A stretch of 64,000 bases of DNA. Source: Batillaria attramentaria. Its lineage: Eukaryota > Mollusca > Gastropoda > Batillariidae. The stretch covers positions 1,517,001 through 1,581,000 of the forward strand of contig JACVVK020000093.1 of NCBI GenBank assembly GCA_018292915.2. Reading direction: 5' to 3'. Below the pieces are notes generated by a model, which saw nothing but the letters and a program-made list of their open reading frames with translations, searched no databases and was not told the origin of the DNA. The position numbers were made by a program, and so were the translations under genes. Below, piece by piece: positions 42,421 through 52,428 of the stretch. The stretch's first letter is position 1. Each line of letters starts with the position of its first letter.

Positions 42421-43382
42421 CTCAGGTTCAGCAGTAGCTGATAGTGCTCAACGTACGCCGCTAGATCCTTAAGGCATTGACCCAGCCCGAGTACCAGAGT
42501 AAGGTGGGTGAGCGTCAAACTCTCTGAGAGCAATGTCCTCTGATTCCACTCTCCACGAGCAGAGCCAGCGAAAAGTGGGTGAACATGCTCATCCAGAACA
42601 TGATGCCTAAACCCCTCCCCCAGCAGAACGGATCCACAGATTGGAATGAGACAGGTGATTCTGCGCTCAGACTGTCCCGAAGGTCTTGACTCCATTTTTG
42701 GAGCACTGGTGGCAGCTCTTTCAGGTCCAGCTCCCTGCGATACACTTCTTACAGTGTCAGCATAAGAGCCGGTCACTTCAGAGCCACCTGTAGTGTTCCC
42801 GGGCCCTCTAGACTCTCCAGAACAGCCCTCGCCAGAACCATCCCGCTCAGCCATTCTTCGAGCCCTGTTCAGTTTATATTGGACTTCGTGTCGTTTCTTG
42901 CGAGCCTTCCGAGCCTCCTCCAACAGCTCTTTCCTTGATTTTTTCTTATCTGTCACCAAGTGCCAGTCGGAAGAACCGTTGTCGTGAGACTCGATCACTC
43001 TCTTCTTGCTATGAGGTCCCTGGGTCGCCTTTGGTGATCTCTGTGCACCTTCCGAAGTCCCTGAGTCCCCGCTAGTTCCCGGTCTTTTTCTGGAACTAGG
43101 GTTTTCCTGGGGTGAACGTTTATCACCGCCAAGAGCCCCTCTGTCCCTTCTGGAGCGAGGGTTTTCCTGGGGTGCACGTCTGTCACCTTCAGGAGCCCCT
43201 CTGGGTTGTGGTAGAAGTTTACCATGGGAGTTCTCTGGGGTCCCTGGTGAGGAATTTCCATCACCCGAGTCGCCCTTGTTCCCCCGTGGTGCCTTCCCAC
43301 CACCAGGATCGCCTCCGCTTTCGCTAGCCATGCTCCTTCGTCTGCACTCTTTCTTTTTTCTTTTTACTGCGTCTGCTCGCAA
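42417..43382 (-). CDS. Basic, repetitive, zinc-finger-like N-terminal part of the TatD unit
   Basis: 321 codons (TTG- or ATG-type start uncertain: an ATG gives MASESGGDPGGG at residue 18). The first 140 residues are low complexity, rich in G/S/P/R, with imperfect repeats of GGDKRSPQENPSSRK. A lysine/arginine-rich helical stretch follows (KKSRKELLEEARKARKKRHE), then a C2H2-like cluster CLIPICG...HHVLDEH near residues 240-265, and a hydrophobic C-end stopping at TGA in 42417-42419. A possible 3' splice site (TTTCAG) lies just upstream at 43384-43389. It was not recognised as a known family on its own. It reads as the 5' half of the TATDN2-like gene interrupted by one frameshift. Confidence 0.55.
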   Translation of the reverse strand: MRADAVKRKKKECRRRSMASESGGDPGGGKAPRGNKGDSGDGNSSPGTPENSHGKLLPQPRGAPEGDRRAPQENPRSRRDRGALGGDKRSPQENPSSRKRPGTSGDSGTSEGAQRSPKATQGPHSKKRVIESHDNGSSDWHLVTDKKKSRKELLEEARKARKKRHEVQYKLNRARRMAERDGSGEGCSGESRGPGNTTGGSEVTGSYADTVRSVSQGAGPERAATSAPKMESRPSGQSERRITCLIPICGSVLLGEGFRHHVLDEHVHPLFAGSARGEWNQRTLLSESLTLTHLTLVLGLGQCLKDLAAYVEHYQLLLNLR

Positions 43383-43389
43383 TGCTGAA

Positions 43390-44360
43390 ATTCGAATAAA
43401 AAATAGTATAAATATGGGTAATGAAATACCATAAAAGTTTCAGTAATTTCTTGCCAATCATCCTGCTCTTACACGCAAAATCATAAATCTTAGAACTAAT
43501 ATGCTAATCATGTGCCCTAAAGATAATTTTTCTGGTTGAGTACAAATTTTGTAATACATGTACATACTTAGTTTCAACACCATATGAAGTGCCCAACTTC
43601 AGCTATAATAAGAAATTCCGTTGTTACTCTAGGGTATTAAACAATATTGATTTATTTTAATTTCAAACCACAAAAGCAGCCGTATATCACTGTTTTGTAA
43701 AAATCTCCGTTGGTATTACTACTCAACGGTTGTACACACTGCAGTTGAACGGATGTAAATATTGCACGAGCTGCTACTTTCAGATTGTATCTGGACACAA
43801 TATGACAATTTTTCTCAAAGCCATGCCAATTTTTAGAAATCTGTAGATTTAGCGGGCCTGAACCCAGCACTACAATGATTGAAAAACAATATCTGACAAA
43901 AATAAAGGCACAAATCATCGAAAAAAACAACTTTACTCACGATATTCAGTAGACGCACGTTCTGGGAAATTCTTGCAATCGTGGGGCTAATGTAGCATGA
44001 GAACACACGCTGTGACGTTCAGAGTTCACGCGCCGTAGTCAGATTTATTTTTAGCAGATGCTATTACAAGTGCCAGACATTCATCATTGCATATTCCCCC
44101 AAGCTGTTTTAGGATAGGCCAGTCCATTAACTGAAAAGGGAAGGAAGGGTCGTGGTTTAAATACGACTACCCAGGCGAATCGGACAAATTTGCCTGGGGG
44201 ACGAATTTGTAACAGGGGACCCTACAATTTTCCTGTTTATGTTCCTGTCTCTACACTAAGTAATTCTAGTTTTACCAATATCCTTTTAATAATTTTAGTA
44301 GCCGCGAAATAGTCTCTGTTGCTTGCGCGGCGCAAAGCCCTAAATAACTAACTTTAATAA
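43390..44360. other. Upstream region of the TatD unit
   Basis: AT-rich, no gene. On the - strand a GTGAGT donor at about 43935-43940 preceded by exon-like sequence could mark a noncoding first exon splicing to 43385. The 44130-44220 stretch (CAGGCGAATCGGACAAATTT) was not recognised. Confidence 0.4.
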
Positions 44361-44363
44361 TTT

Positions 44364-44453
44364 TAACTCTTTGACGACGAAGCACAATTTCTGACACACG
44401 ATTTCCTATAGGAAATCGTGTGTCAGAAATTGTGCTTCGTCGTCAAAGAGTTA
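44364..44453. mobile_element. Perfect 90-bp palindrome, TTAA/TTAG flanked (piggyBac-like foldback)
   Basis: Every base of 44364-44408 pairs with 44409-44453 around a CCTATAGG centre, with no loop. The arm after TTAA reads CTCTTTGACGACGAAGCACA, close to the CCCTTTG-type ends of piggyBac elements. The left flank is TTAA and the right TTAG, one base off the TTAA target duplication. Confidence 0.8.
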
Positions 44454-44567
44454 GAGTGTCTAGCAAGGAGAATGAAATTCAAATCCAATTCAGAACTACC
44501 AAAGAAATAGAAATAAATTTCAACAACACTTTGAACAGTGACCTTTTGCTTGGGCTCTGTCATTTAA

Positions 44568-45534
44568 CTTTTTCGCTACGCGCGCCTCGAGCCTCGGCTG
44601 TTCCCAGCGTACTCGCGCTCAGTCTCCCCGCACATCCGTTGCGTACGTAGCATTTTTAGCAGTTTTCGGATTTTTTGTTCACCGCTTTGGCAGTGTTTTA
44701 TGCCCTAGTGTTTGGTATGGATGGAAAGTTCAACATTAGCACTTTCAGAGAAAAATATTCGCCTGTGTGCTGATTTCACAAGAGAGACACCAGAACATGC
44801 TAAACAACACGTGAAAAGTAAACACAAACAGACATTGTTTTCATGCAGCTGTGTTATTACAGAACAGAAGCGATCGTCTTTTCAACAATGTAAATTGTGT
44901 CCTTACCTTGGAAATGGTTTGCAAAAATTCAGAACTGTATACCAGGTAACATTTTGTAGTTAGATGAAGAAAATCCTCGAAAAAAACACCACACTTTTCA
45001 CGAGTTCACTCGGCACTGTTTAGATCTAGCAGCGCTGGCCCATGTTTCAAAGTGCGACTTGATTTGGTCCTATATCCAGCACGTAATTCCTTATTATCAG
45101 CATCATCCGCTCCTTCATCTTCACTTTCTACAGGTAAATCCCCCTCTTCGTCCGATCCCTCAGCTAGAACCTCTTAAATTGTAGTGAAACGCGCGCACAT
45201 GGTTTTTTTTCTGGGTGCCGCCATTTTGTTTTCCTGCAAGCTCGGTCACATTCCATTCTGCAAGTGGGTCAAGGAAAAGTTCCAGAAAAAATAACAGACC
45301 TTTTCTATAAAGGCCAGTAACAGCAGATTTACTCGTCGATAACCACTGAAAAATTATAGCAAGAGTTGCCTCTCTTAGACCGCAGAGGTGTGGAAGGGGA
45401 ATTTTTACAGTACGTGTCACAGCGCGCGATGTGCCCCGTACAGCGCAGACTAGCGAGTGGCACAGCTCGGGATGTGCCGCGGACAGAGGGGAAGACAGCA
45501 TGTCACATGGCCGCATGTGACGCGGTGCGAAAAA
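44568..45534. mobile_element. piggyBac-like element flanked by TTAA
   Basis: 967 bp with left end CTTTTTCGCTACGCGCG and right end, in reverse complement, CTTTTTCGCACCGCGTC, each abutting TTAA (44564-44567 and 45535-45538). Subterminal repeats of GATGTGCCSCGKACAG occur at 45428 and 45470. On the - strand 45224-44990 encodes an acidic segment (EVLAEGSDEEGDLPVESEDE) after one in-frame stop, like the acidic N-ends of piggyBac transposases. On the + strand 44712-44960 has a CKLC / CADF Cys-His-rich frame. It is probably a degraded non-autonomous copy. Confidence 0.7.
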
Positions 45535-45922
45535 GTTAACTTAACCATTTGCTTACAATATGCTATATGTCTTCCGTAGTGGCAGTTTCGTGTTTTGTGA
45601 TAGAGCCAAACATCCTCCACTCTCTCCTCCCAAAATTGAGTGATTTCATGATGGCATTGCATTGCTGGCGTGCATGCGGGGTGTGGCCTTTTGCATTCGG
45701 GTCCGAGCATTGTCTGCCAGGGTCGTAGCTCCATCGAGAATGGTGTTCTTCAAAATCCATCTTTTCTGACTAACAACATGAAGTTTTCATGCATTTCTTT
45801 ACAGAGTTGAATTTGACTATATCCGAAGTGTATTGTTACTAATGTCATCCTCCTCCTCTTGAAAGCACAAAACACAAAAGGATTCAGGTTTCAACTTGAA
45901 TTTTTAAAGAAATAAACAGTTT

Positions 45923-46480
45923 TTAAAGCCCATGGACGGCTTCGAAGGGCGTGCTTGTGTTTGACAGTTGGGAACAGTGGCAGAAGGCATGTGATCCGCC
46001 ACAGTTAAAACACTGATGTTGCCACCGACAATTGAGGCCGAACTGGCACGACCCGGAGGCAGTGGCACGCAAAGTTGAACAGGCCCCTATTGGGAAAGTG
46101 ATGTTAGCTGTGGGCTGGCGGGGACGTCTGCCATGGGCGGCCGGGGTGCTGTCAACGGCTTGTCGGACTGCCATGTGGCGCGCCTCGTCAAGCAGTTCGG
46201 ATTGGTTTTCTCCGTATCTGACCAGTTCTTTAGATACTAGCTTCCTGAAGTTTCGGTCATAAAACCGCCAGCCTTGATTTTTACTCTGCAGTTGACGGAC
46301 AGTCGTGAAATGTTTTGCCAACTGGAGGGAAGCCTCGGGGTGAGTCTGGGAATAAATCCCCTGGAACACGTTACAGGCTGAGATCCATTCGTCCCAGGAT
46401 AGTTCTTTGGTTTTATTCTGAGACCCCACTACAAGCCGTGGCGAGCTGTCAGCTTCTTCTATCTGCAGTGTGTAAGCTGT
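45923..46480 (-). pseudogene. gag-like fragment of a retrotransposon (DIRS/Ngaro-like)
   Basis: A roughly 168-residue frame has the SWDEWISACNVF and WRFYDRNFRK blocks plus the zinc-knuckle-like cluster CQFGLNCRWQHQCFNCGG ... CHC, typical of gag-like proteins of tyrosine-recombinase retrotransposons in aquatic invertebrates. The frame continues upstream of the first ATG (PRLVVGSQNKTKEL). Reverse transcriptase and recombinase regions were not found nearby, so this is a fragment. 45540-45770 (-) has another short open frame, not recognised. Confidence 0.6.
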
Positions 46481-46489
46481 GTGTTAATC

Positions 46490-47070
46490 CATACTCACTA
46501 ACTGAGCCAGATCAATGCAGTCAATGTGCACGATCTGAGCTTTTAGTTGTACGACACAAAAAGATCAATTGGCAAACCACTTGGCCGAAAATCACCAGCT
46601 ATGTCTGCTGAAAGTTCTTGCACTGAACGTGCCACAGCCACTGTTAAGGGGTGCTCGCTGCTGGAGGTTCACTGTCCAAGACAGCCGCTAGAGGACCACT
46701 GAACATGCCGGTGTCTGAAGAGAGCGGCCTTGTGCCGGTTGGATTTTACACCCGTGGTGCAGCACACAGAGAAAGCGCAGACACCTGTGGTAAATGAACC
46801 GTATACCTGGCATTGGTATATGTCGGCTAACAGTTGCTGGTTCACATCATGTGCCTTCGTATCATAGGATGTGTTGTTTTCCCCATCCAAGTACCGCTGG
46901 AGCAGTTGACACACAAAGACGGAATCACAGGCCTGAGCAGATTAAAAAATAAGCACTAGCCTGGCGGGCTAGTGACTTGAAAAATCTACTAGCCCACAGA
47001 AATTTCCACTAGCCCAAACTGTTTTGTGTGTATATGTGAAAAAACAAAACACAAACAAACAACAAAAAAC
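46490..47070. other. Unassigned transposon-rich segment
   Basis: A - strand frame at 46669-46914 (RYLDGENNTSYDTKAHDVNQ) looks protein-like but was not recognised. 46955-47020 has CTAGCC/GGCTAG repeated five times with both orientations. Confidence 0.35.
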
Positions 47071-47074
47071 ATGC

Positions 47075-47215
47075 GTGCCATTTGTGCTCTTTGGAATCCT
47101 CATGGGCCTTATTGTTCTCAAGTTTAAATTTATTTGTGCCCAAGACAAAAGGTGATTCCGGCTTAGTGGTTTTTCCTTTCCAGGCTTGGCAGACGATGCA
47201 ATACATCTCGTTTTT
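47075..47215 (-). pseudogene. TTF-type zinc-finger fragment of a hAT-like transposase
   Basis: A short frame reads CIVCQAWKG, then FVLGTNKFKLENNKAHEDSK and EHKWHA: the C-x2-C ... F-x-G ... KLxxHExSxxH pattern of TTF-type fingers found at the N-end of ZNF862-like hAT transposases. No catalytic part is adjacent. Confidence 0.55.
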
Positions 47216-47229
47216 CTCATCATTATATC

Positions 47230-48484
47230 CTACATGGAATTCACACTAATGTGTAGACCTGCTATTGTCTGGTGGCTCAGCAGCATCTTGTTTCTCTCTT
47301 GTTTGCTGAAATTCAGGCGACCGTTTACACTCCTTTCCCACTCATTAAAATAGCCCCAAAAGTCTTCTAACAAGTACCTCAGTCTTGGATCATCAGGATG
47401 ACAGTATTCAGCAAGGTTAGGGTTTCTCTTCTCAGTTGCTCCTCTCAAATTCCTGGTACAGTGTATTCAGACAATCAAAAAATTTATTCATATGCCTAAT
47501 GAACCGCACAGTCTCAGGCACTTCATTGCCACAATTCTGCTCAAGAGCAGATGCTACATTAGCACTCAGTACCTGTGCAGCAGAATTCACTTTCATCTTA
47601 ATGTAAGCTGTTAGGTGTATATGATTGTTGGTGAGTTTGTGTGCCTGAGTAAAAATGTTGTTTTGGCAGTGATCAGTGTACAAGCAAACAATATGGCCCC
47701 AGCTGATATCAGAACCATCTTTCCACAGACTTCTTGACCTAGCATGACACTGAGAATTGGAGAAACAGTTCCTTGTGGTTTTTACTAAATGAGGAACATC
47801 TGACGCAAAATACAGTGTCCGACATGGGTTAGCATATATATATATATATATTCCAGCACCAGTATGTATATTTTTCATTATTAAGTTGATGCAGTTTAAA
47901 AAATCGTCTGTTGGCAGACGCTCCATCACAAGTGACATAGAGAACTCTATGGCTGCACTCTGTCTCAAGCAGCCTGATAGCCTCCCACACTATGGGATAT
48001 AAAAAGTCAGCAGTGATCCCCCTGGTGGGGAAGGCAACAAAGGGATACTTTAAAGAAGATGTAGCACCCCTGACCATCAACACTAATATGTGAGTGGCCA
48101 GCTCTGAACCTGATCTGCGATTGTCTCTGTCTTTCTTAAAGTCATTGAGCTCCTCTGCCGCCCCTTCCAAATTGGTGAACCCATTTAATTCACCGCTGTG
48201 TTTGTTATAAACTAGTTCCTGGTTGACATGAATTTCATCTTGCAGAATGCCTACATAATTGTTCCACTTGTTCCTAAACATCCCTGCCCTCCCTGCCTCC
48301 ATCCTGAGATGCAACAGGGTTTCCGACTGAAACCCCGCCTTGCTCGGTAGAACACTGGAGTAATCGTACAATGTACGTGATGAGGGCAGGGCAACAAATC
48401 CACTTCTTGTTAAAGCGTTGTACACTGCAGAACTCTTATGTCTCAGGTACAGGCACCATCGTATGACCATGGGATGCCACCAAG
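47230..48484 (-). pseudogene. P-element / THAP9-like transposase remnant
   Basis: P-element-family blocks in order: WHPMVIRWCLYLRHKSS, LPSSRTLYDY, QDEIHVNQELVYNKHSGELN, GFTNLEG, LMVRGATSSLKYPFVAFP, TCDGASANRRFFKLH, then LYFASDVPHLVKTTRNCFSN. The frame shifts inside a (TA)n run at 47828-47850 and again near 47440, where FERSN* gives way to RGATEKRNPNLAEY in another frame. The THAP DNA-binding N-terminus is absent, and the 5' end abuts the Helitron fragment. It is inactive as it stands. Confidence 0.8.
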
Positions 48485-48714
48485 TTCCAGCCACTTGGTC
48501 TCCACGGCAGGTAGAGTGAATAAGAAAGCTGGACAGTCGAGTTGTCTGACAGTGACCAGCAGCTCTTTCTGCTGTAGTTCCCAAAACGGGGGAGAACCTT
48601 GGATTGATTTCAGAACTCGATAACCCTCATTGGACTCGACCGTGGCTGCCACATCCTCCTTGTTGAGCACATTCCTGCGTATCCTCTCATTCTTGCGGCT
48701 TTCCTTAACTCACA
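48485..48714 (-). pseudogene. Helitron-like N domain fragment
   Basis: A frame of about 75 residues has RNVLNKEDVAATVESNEGYR, then GSPPFWELQQKELLVTVRQL and FLFTLPAVETKW, the pattern of the Helitron_like_N region upstream of the Rep domain (GSPxYW, RQLGxPxxFxTLSAAExxW). It breaks off exactly where P-element similarity begins, in another frame. Confidence 0.7.
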
Positions 48715-48904
48715 CTCACAACTGGCCGCGCCATCAGCAGTTGTAGACAAAACAGAAACAGAAATGAACAAAACAGCACAAGAAGGCAAAGTTGACGCTG
48801 ATAAGAGATTATTGCGCTCACTATATTTCATTACTCATGATGTCCCTAGAACTAACAACGCATACACTCGGTGATGAAGGAGAATGTTGGTGTTTCCTGC
48901 AGGT

Positions 48905-49345
48905 GTTCTTTGCACATGATGCATTTCTTGTTGCACCTGACAGTGACACGCTCAGGGCACTTCTATTCTGGTAATCTGGCAGAGCCGACAGGTTTTGGCA
49001 CATGGGCTTTCCGACAGTGGGTGACTGTGGCGATGCCGTCTTCATTTTGGAGGAGGAGTGTGACATTGGCATCGGTGGTGTGGTGCTCGTGTCCATTGGT
49101 TTGTCAAATTCCTTTGTGATGATTATGATGCATTTCTTGTTGCACTTGACACACCCAGGGCATTTCTTCTGTTCTGGTGAAGCTGGCAGGTGGCGTCGGC
49201 AGAGCCGACAAGTTTTTGCACTTGCGCTTTCCGACAGTGGGTGGCTGTGGCAGTGCGGTCTTCATTCTGGAGGAGTGTAACACTGGCATCAGTGGTGTGG
49301 TGTCCATTGGCTTGTCAAATTCTTTTGTGATGAGCGCAAGTTCTT
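48905..49345. repeat. Tandem duplication of about 212 bp
   Basis: Two diverged head-to-tail copies, marked by GATGCATTTCTTGTTGCAC (48917 and 49129), GGCAGAGCCGACA (48979 and 49199) and GCTTTCCGACAGTGGGTG. The - strand frame has a Cys-rich motif (KCPGCVKCNKKCI / RCNKKCIMC) in each copy, so the ancestor may have been coding transposon sequence. Confidence 0.75.
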
Positions 49346-49499
49346 GTGTGGTGAGTGTGAATTCTGTGTTGGTCTGTGCTGTGACTGATTCACCATTCAC
49401 ATCTGCAGTTCTCGACTGACTAGCAGATGTTACGCTTTTTCCCTGCAGTCTAAAGGTGTCGCCCAACAGTGAATGAAACGAGTTGATGAAGCTAATACA

Positions 49500-52379
49500 A
49501 AGTGGAAGAGATTTTTGCCAATGCAAAGCTTTGGAGAGCCAACCTGTAGGTCTCTCTAGGACGACAGTCTCGAGTCCGCTGAGCTAACTCGAGCTAACTG
49601 ACGGTTTCCAAGGTGCCATATTGCCTAGAGATGCAAAAGGTCATTCTATCAACACCAACCAGGGTCCAGTTTCTATGCTGCGGCTCACACTGCGGTGTCA
49701 TCGTACATACATCATCAGCCCATGTTTGTATTTCTTCTATTGCGTGCTACATACATACATCATTCGCACTCAGTTCCATTCATAGGCATAGAGACAGATA
49801 ATGAACGCAGACGATTACCAAAGGCACTGCAAAACAACACGCCCACTCTGGACAATATTAAGGACAAGTGTCCTACCAGTATACTGCTACAGTAAGCCAG
49901 GCTATTTGTCCTGTTACAGTCACAGGGATATGAAGCTATGTGGGTGCATTCTTCCCTCCCCTAGTTTCATGTTCATGTCCAGGTACCGGTAAGCAATTTT
50001 CTCGACCATAGAGCTTACAGGGAAGTTGATAGGTGGGTGGAAGCTGTTGATGTAGTTTGTGTTTCCAGTTGCTTTTGGTTTGTCCCAAAGTAGAAAACCA
50101 TCGATGAACCTCTTTGAGAAGTGGCTGTTCCGGGGGAACATGTGCAAGCTACACAGTACTTTTGGCTGTACAAACCGTGGGTGTGTGTGTTTGTGGTGTG
50201 TGTGTTTGTGGAGGGTGTGTGTGTGTGTGCCTGAATTGTCCATTTTTCCCCTCTAAAATGTATGATTGAAGTTAAAAGAATCTGTGATCAGAATTATCTG
50301 CTATATGTAAGCATTTATGATTATTGTTGATCTATTCCTATTTCATTTTGCTGCGTCTGTATCCCAAAGCAGTTTTTGCCCTCTTCTTTTTCGCTTTTCG
50401 AGTTTTATTTTTTGAGGATAAGTGTACATGCGAACAGATTTATTTGACACTTCAACCACTGTACAATTGATACTGCAGGATTTTGTGACGTTGCAATTTG
50501 TACTTTTTGAGGATTGTTTTTGGTTTGGAAAAACAAAAAAAAAGAGAGAGGACATTAGAGGCATTACTGGTACATTGTACTTGCAAAAGTGTTACAAGTG
50601 TAATAAAACGTTTTTGCAGATTTTGAGGCTATTGTTTTGTAGTTGGTGCACTTGAATGAGGGATGCCAGTTTTGAAACTGCGGAAAGTGTGTGTGTGTGA
50701 CTGTGTGTGTGTGACAGGTACTGGTTTATTTTTAGTACCACATTGACATGAAATTTTGGCAGAACTATAATTATTTTGTTTGTTAAGTGTTTATGCGTGC
50801 CATCCTTCACTGTTCTCAAAATGAAGTTTCGCTAAAATTCCACAACAAAGTTGATATGTACTTCAGTCTTCTGTATTATGTGCATTTTCGCAATTTCGTT
50901 GGAAGTCTGTCACACACACACACACACACATACACACATGACAACTTCAAGGTCAGTTGAGTTTAATGTTCATAACAATTTTATCATAACAGAAATTTTC
51001 AATGCGGCAAAGACAACCATACAAGTGAGACTACATAATCATAATTATCTAACTGAGAACGAAATTATGATCCTCCTCCTTAGCTATCACACCAAAAACC
51101 ATGAAGTTGCATTGCATTCTGCATACATAAACCAAAAATAAAATAACAGTACACATGGCGAGTATCACACACGTGCACACACATGCACGCACACACACAC
51201 AGAATCATAAAAGGTATCTTCTCTGTCCATCACATAAAGCAGCACCACACATTACTTAGGCCCAGGAACACTCACATGATTACAAACTTGGAACAACTCT
51301 TCACAGAACAGATGTTCCGATTACATGGTGGTATGGAACATTACGTGACAGAGATGCTAAAAGAAAAAGAGACCTTGACAAAAAAAATTCCGAAAGCAAC
51401 ATACCCTTAGATCCAGACCATCTTCAGCAATGCCTGATGGCTGTAAAGAAGACCTAAATCAATTATCTACCCGGTATTTTGATTTTAAAATTAATTTCAA
51501 TTACCCTTGCAGACTTACTGAACTTAAAATGAAACTGAAACATGACATGAAAAAGACTGACACTAAAAACAGCCCAACAACTAAAAAAGTAAAGATTGCA
51601 CAGCTACGAAAGACTGCGTTACTGTCCCACGCAGTAACAGTAACATCACAAAACAAGGATCATGGGACAGTCCCTCGACAACTCTTTCCACAATGTTCTG
51701 CAAAGTGAACAGAAGTGCCCAAAGTGTGCCGATGACATTTGAGCACCAAATCTATACATACAAAATACACATAATAGTTTACATTTGATGAACAAATATT
51801 ACATACTTTATTACACTTTTTAAAAACGAAGTGTAAACCTGCATAACCATGACTTCTGGGGAAATGATAGAAAAAGGGAGGAAAAAATTAAAAATGCCAG
51901 CATGGACTGCCTGAGGCAAAGTACATTGCATCTAATGCTTACTTGCATTTCAAGATCATCGCAGGTGGTAATACCGTTAACATCACACAGAATTCGGTAA
52001 AACTCGTTCGGAATTTATTTTGATTTTGTTTTTCACTGAAAGATGAGGCATAAGTACACAACCGATTTGTACTGAACTAGGTACTGAAGATACCTGGAAA
52101 AGACTTTAGTGTTGTGTTAAAGCCGCTCTGAACCTCTGATTTTGATTCTCTTGTTGATGTTTACTTTTCAAAATCTATATTGCAATGCACAAAAACCTAC
52201 TGGAAATGCAGCTCATAAATTCATCTTAATCTGGGGGAGAGGGGGGGAATCTGGAACATGTCCATGAATAACATAAATAGTATCCTTGTCCAAAAACAGA
52301 CCAAAAGCATGTGGTGGACAGTGTATAAATCATGCACGCCCGGCTATAACATCTGTCTACAGGCAATATATACATATAT

Positions 52380-52428
<49 letters not shown>

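Noticed and set aside
42410..42425. Programmed -1 ribosomal frameshift between the two TatD-unit frames
   Set aside because: No X-XXY-YYZ slippery heptamer is present at the overlap (CTGAGGTGACT). A recent lesion or an assembly error is simpler.
51183..51708. Two + strand open frames of 75 and 92 codons
   Set aside because: No family resemblance, no splice context and ordinary local composition; not supported as genes.
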